Under the pieces are notes generated by a model. It did not search any database. It was not told where the DNA came from and saw only the letters and a list, made by a program, of their open reading frames with translations. The position numbers and the translations under genes are program-made. 64,000 bases of DNA from Hymenopellis radicata (lineage: Eukaryota > Basidiomycota > Agaricomycetes > Agaricales > Physalacriaceae), in NCBI GenBank assembly GCA_015501595.1, contig JADNRX010000136.1, positions 62,001-126,000 of the forward strand, given 5' to 3'. Positions within the stretch are counted from its first letter, which is position 1; each line of letters opens with the position of its first letter. This document shows, piece after piece, positions 57,635-64,000 of the stretch.

Positions 57635-60600
57635 ATGGCAACTGGCTTATCGCAGGTTGTCTTTCTACCATCACGACGAGTTGAGATCTGGCTCTGCACT
57701 TTGCTGCTCTACAAGATGTCTGGCATTGAGCCCCTGGACTTTGTTCTAGATCGGTCGTTGCCTTGTCGTGCCATTACACTTCCAACCCCGAACCGCCGCG
57801 ATCGCTGCCTCTTCCCAAGGGATTCCGAAAAGAGATTGCTTCTCGTCGGGGCTATCGACTGAGTGAATTCCGCTCTGTTCAACTGCGGCTTAAAACTTTT
57901 TACTCAAACTTGAGTCATGTACGTGAAATTTGCTTTGCAGTCTGAGTATGCTTAACCTTAATGAATGACAGTTACGCCGCTTGAAGGATTGGGTTTTTCT
58001 GATTCTTGGTTTGCCTGAGGGACTTCGTGGGGTGGACGTAGACTTCTGCTTAGGTCTCTTTACCACTGTCTACGTCCTTCGCCTCCTTGACGCGGAGGCG
58101 CGCCCCATGGATGTCTACCATGCCTTAGAGATCTACGTTACTCGCGCCATTCTAGCTGTATGTTTCATGATTTGTCAACAATTAGAGGTTTATGTGTTGT
58201 TTTAGCATGATGACGCTGTAAAGGCTCATGTCCATACGCAGTTAAACGGATTCCCAAGTCCGGACGATATCGATTATGGAGGGCCCAGTTTGTATTATTG
58301 TGTGAGTCACAGTGCACAAATTGTTTTTATTCTCTTATGTTGCCCTCCAACTTAGCGATATACGGTGTACCGTCATGAACTCATTGATCGTAGCAATAAC
58401 GATGGGGTGGCAATGGTTGATCTTCCAGGTTATAAGGAGATGCCGTTGATTCCGGATCGGCTTCCTCGGACGTCAGCTCCCGTACTACCCTCCTCTGATG
58501 CTTTCATCCCGTTTCTATCTAATAGTGAAGCACCGCTTGTTGTCCAATTTGAGGAGTTTGCGCGTGTCATCACCTCAGTTCTTCAAGGGATTTCTACGGC
58601 CCGTTGGCAATCCAGGGTACGTACTTGATAGAACGAAGTGGTTATTAATCTGATGTTTTATAGAGTCAGGCATTTACACTAGATGATTTGGAACGCTCTC
58701 TAGGAGCGGTATCCAAAGGCAGGGAATCCTTTCTTGTTCCTGAGGAATCATCATATCGGGCTACCGAACGAGGTATTCTGGGCGAAGTCCTTCAGGTCAT
58801 GAAACGTGTGAACATCAAGAAATACGGCGGTCGAATGACAGATGCGCTCGAGTAAGCTGTTTAACTATGATAAAAACGTTGCTAAGATAACATGCAGGAT
58901 CGTACTATCGATGTTATGCGACAGGTAGCATCATCCGCATACTTGACGAAATTGAACGGAGATCACAGTCAAGCTCTTGTACGATTTGGGGCCACTCAGA
59001 CCACATTTCTACAACTCCTGTACAACTGGGCGCCAACTGAATGTGAGAGTTGGCTTGAGCAAGATCTACTCTTTACGCCTAAGGTAGAGCCAGTATGTCA
59101 TTCTCTTTTTTACTGGTAAATCTATTTTCTAAGGTTCATAGGGCCCAGCAGGATATTTGCTGTGTACGAAAAAGGGCGCAGGCTTGCTTCTCAACATATT
59201 GCTACAACAGCCGAATCTCATGCCGCGCTTGGCACTTCCTGGAGTCGTATATTTTCTTCTCTCACAGGAAAACTATACTTTGGCATGGCGATGGCTTGGC
59301 CCCGCTCTGGAGGAAACTGGCTGGGGTGTCCACGAAATTGGATCTTCGGTGAACATCATTAAGCAGTTTTTCACTATTCTCAAAAGTGTGTTCTCAGAGA
59401 AGACTGATCGTGGTGGCTTGAAACATTGGAAGTGTCAGGCAGATGAGGGTAATCCGGTAGCGGCTGTATTTGCGCGAACTGCAGAACTGCACATTTGGGA
59501 CTTAGAACAGACACGGTATCTTCAGGCTAATCGACCCAACAAGGTCAGATATTTCTTCTCCCCACATTCCGAACTCATCAGTTGTAGACGCACATGGAAA
59601 AGCTCCAGAAAGAGGCTCAAGAACGACAAATTCGACCATTTCCTCAAGTAAGTATTTCATCGCGTGTTTAATTGCAACACTCAATATTTCCTAGCCCCTG
59701 GCGTGCAGGCATTGCTTGTTTCTTCCACCGGAGGAGCAGTGCTCTCGGGTCTTCTTTACCTCCAGAAAAGACAAATCCAAGGTTCAGTATCTACAGACCC
59801 ATGGAATTAGCTTCGACAAGGAGCGTATCGCTCATCCTCCTGATGGTGCTCAAATCTATCATCCTGATGCTCTTGGGTTACAGGAACTCGATGCGTCAGA
59901 AGACGTTCTCCAGAGATGTGGAAGAATGATTTGGATCATCTCTGATGCTGATGGTATGGACGACATTCGCCCTGCTCCCGCCTCCGGCTCCAATTCCGAT
60001 ATGGAGGACATTCGTCTAACCTCTGCTCCCGATTCTGATCCCGACTCTCATATGCAGAACGACGAAAATGGCTTTTGGATGGATGTTTATGACTATGAAG
60101 AAACACCAGACTTCAGTCTTGTGGCGAAAAAAGTCGGTCAGCGACATATTGTAAGTGTGGCGCTACTTAATTTTGTATAATACTTACACTCATACCTAGC
60201 TTAATTGGGGCATGTTTAACGCCTTTCATCCTTCGGTTCATCAACGTCTAGCAGATCATGAAGAGCTAAGCTCATGTATGTTGGCATAATTTCCGTTTCA
60301 TCACTTTTTAACCAATTTTAGTTATGTGTGAGCTTAAACGCGGAGAACAGTTCAAATACTTCACTGCAAAGCATTCCGGAATGGCTGCCACTGGGGCGCG
60401 GCTACCCAAAGGCGGAGCTCCCGGCGACGCGTACGACTATTATGCGGGTTTCGAGGTGGAGTCGTTGGCAGGCATTCATCGAGCATTCGACTATGCAGAG
60501 GTCTGAATATTCTCTTCTCTCAAAATCTTGCTTACATTTTCTAGGATGGTCTATTTCTCCTACGAGTCGCTGAATTCATCTGTTCTTCAATGGCAACAAG

Positions 60601-61299
60601 CATGCGCGAAGCTGCAAAGGACACCAATCGACTTGGACTCACTGGCCATAACCTCTTTCGGTGTAATGGATATCTAGCGGGACAGCATCATGATGTGGAT
60701 GAAGGCTGGTCTCTGTGCTGTCAGATTCGGTGGTGGGCGAATCGGGAATTGCGGGAGTATTCCTTCTGTGAGCCTCAGCTAGGCTACTTCTGGCGAACTC
60801 GCCCCAATGTAGCATGGTCAGTGTTCTACAGGAATAATGGTAGATTGAGCTAACTGTTTTCAGGTCTTTCAACTCTGACGACATGCACGGTACGATGCTT
60901 CCTGGCGTAAATGCAGAATTTCCGCCACCTCAGGAATTTATTGACTCTATGGGAACTCCTGCGCCACACATCTTGGCACGCTCTCAGCCTGAAAACGCAG
61001 CACTAGCTCGCGATCGCGACAATCGCCCAGGATGGCCCATGCAACGATATCTCAATCAGCAACGCCAGAATAGACAGCAGCAGCAGGCCCCAAACCAGGC
61101 GGGAGGTGGCCCCGCTGCTGGGCAAATACCACCGGCAGGACGTGTTGGGCCCAGAGTACAGGTACCAGGTCGGGTCAGTACTGGGAACCATGTATGTGTT
61201 CCCAGACGAAATGCGTTGGCAGCGCGCCGGGCCGAGAGAGCCATTCGTACTCGGGATGCGAATTTTGCGCACTGGGATAACCGAGGTGCTGGACATTGA
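57635..61299 (+). CDS. Large protein with TET/JBP-like 2OG-Fe(II) oxygenase signature, right copy
   Basis: The model runs from ATG 57635 to the stop at 61297-61299. Exons match the left copy and add EVLQVMKRVNIKKYGGRMTD and DRTIDVMRQVASS around 58785-58919. Key C-terminal residues are HHD in GYLAGQHHDVDEGWS and His in SDDMHGTM, the likely Fe(II) ligands by analogy with TET/JBP enzymes. Those enzymes oxidise methyl groups of pyrimidines in DNA. The middle has an acidic Asp/Ser/Pro stretch and the end is Gln- and Arg-rich. Splice sites are mostly canonical, for example after HDDAVKAHVHTQLNGF and after GPSLYYC. The exon boundary at 58853-58907 does not give a perfect frame join. The family assignment rests on a short C-terminal motif; the N-terminal 700 residues are unrecognised. 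Confidence 0.5.
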
Positions 61300-61467
61300 T
61301 AGTAGATTATATTCAACCTTACATTAATGTGACTACTACGTGGCGGACAACACTGACAAATTTGACGACGATCTGACACACGGCACTCAACAACTCTGAA
61401 AAGCAGTGGTCAACGACTCTGATCGTGGCCCGAGGAGCAACTATAATCAAGAGCGACGATGACTGTG

Positions 61468-61690
61468 AAACGCGGCGGTTCACGACTCTCTCACACACGC
61501 GGCGGTGGTTCACGACTCTCACACATGCAGCGGAAACTCTAACAAACGCATCAGCGACTCTGACTCACACACACACGGTGACGACCCTCTCACCCGCGGC
61601 GGCGACTCTCACACGCGCGGTGACACTCTCACACACACCCGGTGACATCTCTCACACACGCGGTGGCGACTCAGACACGCGGCGCGATTG
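61468..61690. repeat. Degenerate minisatellite, right arm
   Basis: Inverted copy of 51165-51385, with CTCACACACGCGG-type units. Confidence 0.75.
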
Positions 61691-61787
61691 ACTGTGGGGG
61701 CGACGACTTGCCCAAAAAAGCTCTGACGCGCGGCTAAATGCTCATGTGTAGCGGGGTCCTAATATTTTGCCATTTTGACCAACATAG

Positions 61788-62419
61788 GCTACTTTCCAAG
61801 CATTCAAGCTCAAGAACGAGGATCGCAGTTTTGTGCATTCTTTTGAACAAGGTACCTTGTTCGGAATTCTTGATGGTGAGATTTCCAACTGCTGTGAGGT
61901 CACGATACAACATCCTGATGTCTTCTCACCACAGGACACGGCGGAGATCAACTCTCCGATTATGCTGCTCAGCAGCTACCTCTTCTCCTCGAAGCATCAA
62001 TAACTGCCGCATTGGCTTCTCGTCATGAAAACTCTCATTCTCAGGCCGCGCTCCAACACGCTTTTGAGAAAACTTTTCTCGAATTTGATGCTTCAATAGG
62101 CGAGACCTTCATGGCCTTGTTCGCGGCGAAGCCGTCTGCGGATTGGACCATGCGGGCGGTCATCAACGTAATGGAGGAAGATCCCGAGAACGATAAGAAG
62201 GCCAGGAGAGCTGTATATGGAACCACTGCGATTGTAGGTTTCTTGACCAAAGACAAGAAGGATCTTTGGGTTGCCTGCCTCGGTGACTCGGAAGCATGTG
62301 CGTATAACCGCTTGACACGGTGATTGACACTGAGACCTCATTTCAAGTAACCGGGCGGTTTTGTGATGGATCATGGACGGCGAATGTACTCAGTGAACAC
62401 CACAACACCAAGAATCCTG
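61788..62419 (+). pseudogene. PP2C-type protein phosphatase, right copy (truncated at both ends)
   Basis: The exon from 61788 (ATFQAFKLKNEDRSFV), the intron, then HGGDQLSDYAAQQLPLLLEA are in a clean frame here, followed by VYGTTAIVGFLTKDKKDLWV and VTGRFCDGSWTANVLSEHHN. The palindrome junction at 62419 removes the remaining catalytic half (no AFGD or ASDG motifs). The 5' exon(s) are missing as in the left copy, so no active enzyme can be made. Confidence 0.78.
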
Positions 62420-62501
62420 CATCAGGAAAACACAAGATTGGTCTTTCGGGTCTTTCAGGTCTTGCCGAAGACCGGAAAGACCAGAAAGACCCAAAAGACA
62501 C

Positions 62502-62543
62502 GAGGTCTTGTGAAAGCTCGCTCAATATCTTTCACAAGACCTC
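62502..62543. repeat. Hairpin beside the outer palindrome junction
   Basis: GAGGTCTTGTGAAAG (62502-62516) and its exact complement CTTTCACAAGACCTC (62529-62543) with a 12-nt loop. Immediately upstream (about 62438-62490) a second imperfect foldback is built of GGTCTTTC/GAAAGACC words. Confidence 0.8.
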
Positions 62544-64000
62544 ATTTTGTCTTTCTGGTCTTGTAGCAAGATAATTTTAATCTTCTGCAAGACCAGTCGA
62601 AATCTTACTACAGGTCTTACCAGTACTCCTTTTGGTCATAATTTTAGAGCAGGCCATGCAATAGAAATGGGGGAAACAATGCATTTGACTATTAAATACA
62701 AACACGCAGTTGTATCTATGCTAGCTACCATATACTACGAGATATTGGTGCAAGCCCAGCGGCACAGAGCGAAATGCAAGAAGGAAGATATCCCGAAAAC
62801 AAGCCGAAATCAACGCGACCAGTCGACCATAGCTTTAGGAGCGTCTACAAGAGCATAAGGGAGCCGATAATGGGAGCCGAGCGAGTGAGCGACGTACCGT
62901 GGACTGGAAGACCGGACAAATGTGAGGCATTGGCTTGAGGACTAGTTCGGTGGCATGAGTACCGGAAGAATACTGCAAAAAACTACGCACCACAGCCAGG
63001 AAAGCACGTCAGAGAGGCCAACGTCTAAGAGAATGGCCCTTACTATGAAAGTCTGAACAACATCATTAGCAAGGCGGTCGACGATGATAAGGGCACACAA
63101 AAGGCTCACCAGTGTTATGTCGGCATCTAGAAGAAGTCCAAGAGTCCGTGAAGTCGGATGATGATGGTGGTGGTCCATGGCGGGAGCGGTACATATCTAT
63201 GGCCAATGGGGTGAGTGTACAGTAGCGCGGCGGACAGAAAGGCTTACCGCGCAGGTTAAAATAAAAGCCAGGCTCCGATGGCCAAATCAACATCTGACAA
63301 AAAAGTGGTCATCAGTTTGTAAAGTCAGCGGGAACAACAACGCACCAGCGCGAGGGATAAAATTATGTAGTCCATATTATAGCTGACGGCGCACACCAAA
63401 ATCATGGTCACTGCTTGTATGAGTCGTGGTCGTCCTAGGAGGGCATGGCGACGTAGTCATCCTTCCAAGCGCGCTAGTTTCGTCGACATCCATGACACTG
63501 AGCCTGGCGTCCGTCCTGTAGACCGTGTCCGTCGTCCTGGGTGCTATGCTCATCCAGCACATCGAGTGGAGCACGGGCATTGGGCCCAACGAGACGGAAA
63601 CCGAAGTCGACACGTCGTGGGGAGAGGCAGAGGAGCACAGAAAGTCGGACTTACCAAAAATCCAAAATGAACATGCACGTGGTCTGATGGCGTGCTCGTG
63701 GGCCGCGCACGGGCCACTCATCAGTCATCTGGATCGTTCTACTCTTGCTTTTCCTCTACCCTCCGCGTCGCGGTCGACAGCCCCAGAATATTTTCTGGGG
63801 CTTCTCTCTGACTTCCTTTCACGATGTCCGACTCGTTTTCTTGGTGTGTTTGGCTTTGCGCCAGCCGCGGCACCCTCGGATGCGTTCCAGGGCGCATTCT
63901 GGCACTCGTCTCTGTGACGGCGCCATTTCCGGATGACTTTACAATGTGCAATCCCTCAGGACGAGGCGTCAACACTCTTGGAATGCGTGGGCGGGTCGAG
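62544..64000. other. No securely recognised gene to the window end
   Basis: A minus-strand frame at 62942-63178 (LLLDADITLVSLLCALIIVD then LSDVLSWLWCVVFCSILPVL) is hydrophobic. Together with a spliced minus-strand piece near 63240-63300 it might be a fragment of a DUF6534-like membrane protein. The evidence is too thin to annotate it as a gene. A plus-strand frame at 63525-63917 has no recognised domain. Confidence 0.35.

Larger units (their letters stand above)
56612..62419. repeat. Right arm of the giant inverted duplication (5,808 bp)
   Basis: Reverse complement of 50432-56100, plus the 135 bp (58785-58919) missing from the left arm. The outer junction at 62419 cuts through a PP2C exon after HHNTKN and abuts unrelated GGTCTT-rich sequence. 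Confidence 0.95.

Overview
The window looks like nuclear DNA of a basidiomycete fungus of the Agaricomycetes. Its genes are packed with short GT-AG introns of roughly 45-60 nt and several micro-exons. It carries families typical of mushroom-forming fungi: a copper radical oxidase remnant, a membrane-anchored laccase-like multicopper oxidase, a cytochrome P450, a DUF6534 membrane protein and a basidiomycete-type kinase-like protein. Housekeeping genes (histone H2A twice, ATP10, YKT6, one tRNA-Arg) lie between them. Many genes here are visible only after splicing by eye, because no single open frame spans them.

Layout. 1-808: decayed 3' end of a copper radical oxidase. 1661-3954: DHA1-type MFS drug exporter (-), with a paralogue at 36943-39308. 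4867-6945: intron-rich DUF6534 gene (-). 8213-10283: P450. 10328-12256: divergent ATP10 (-) and histone H2A (+). 13062-17626: divergent secreted phosphoesterase (-) and multicopper oxidase (+). 17850-18520: second H2A. 19312-20394: complete miniature LTR retrotransposon with 271-bp LTRs that read identical. 21631-24257: candidate non-autonomous DNA transposon abutting YKT6 (24335-25085). 25554-25633: tRNA-Arg. 25972-32067: a coiled-coil gene, a tyrosine-recombinase-like gene with C-terminal zinc fingers and an unknown partner gene, possibly one mobile unit. 33836-34623: NRPS-like adenylation pseudogene. 41739-49587: kinase-like gene, D-amino-acid oxidase, an MFS pseudogene broken by a hAT-type MITE, and a GT61 glycosyltransferase. 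50432-62419: an inverted duplication with arms of about 5.7 kb around a 511-bp centre. Each arm carries a large gene whose C-terminal part resembles TET/JBP-type 2-oxoglutarate/Fe(II) oxygenases, plus a piece of a PP2C phosphatase gene.

The accessory enzymes (MCO, P450, MFS exporters, DAAO, phosphoesterase) suggest a secretion, detoxification and nutrient-scavenging neighbourhood, but nothing shows that they form one pathway. The region is rich in mobile DNA. Two hAT-like MITEs have clean 8-bp target duplications, and the miniature LTR element has a 5-bp duplication. The most unusual structures are the palindrome and the recombinase unit. Several otherwise good genes carry single-base frameshifts next to short homopolymers, so some apparent pseudogenes may be assembly errors.
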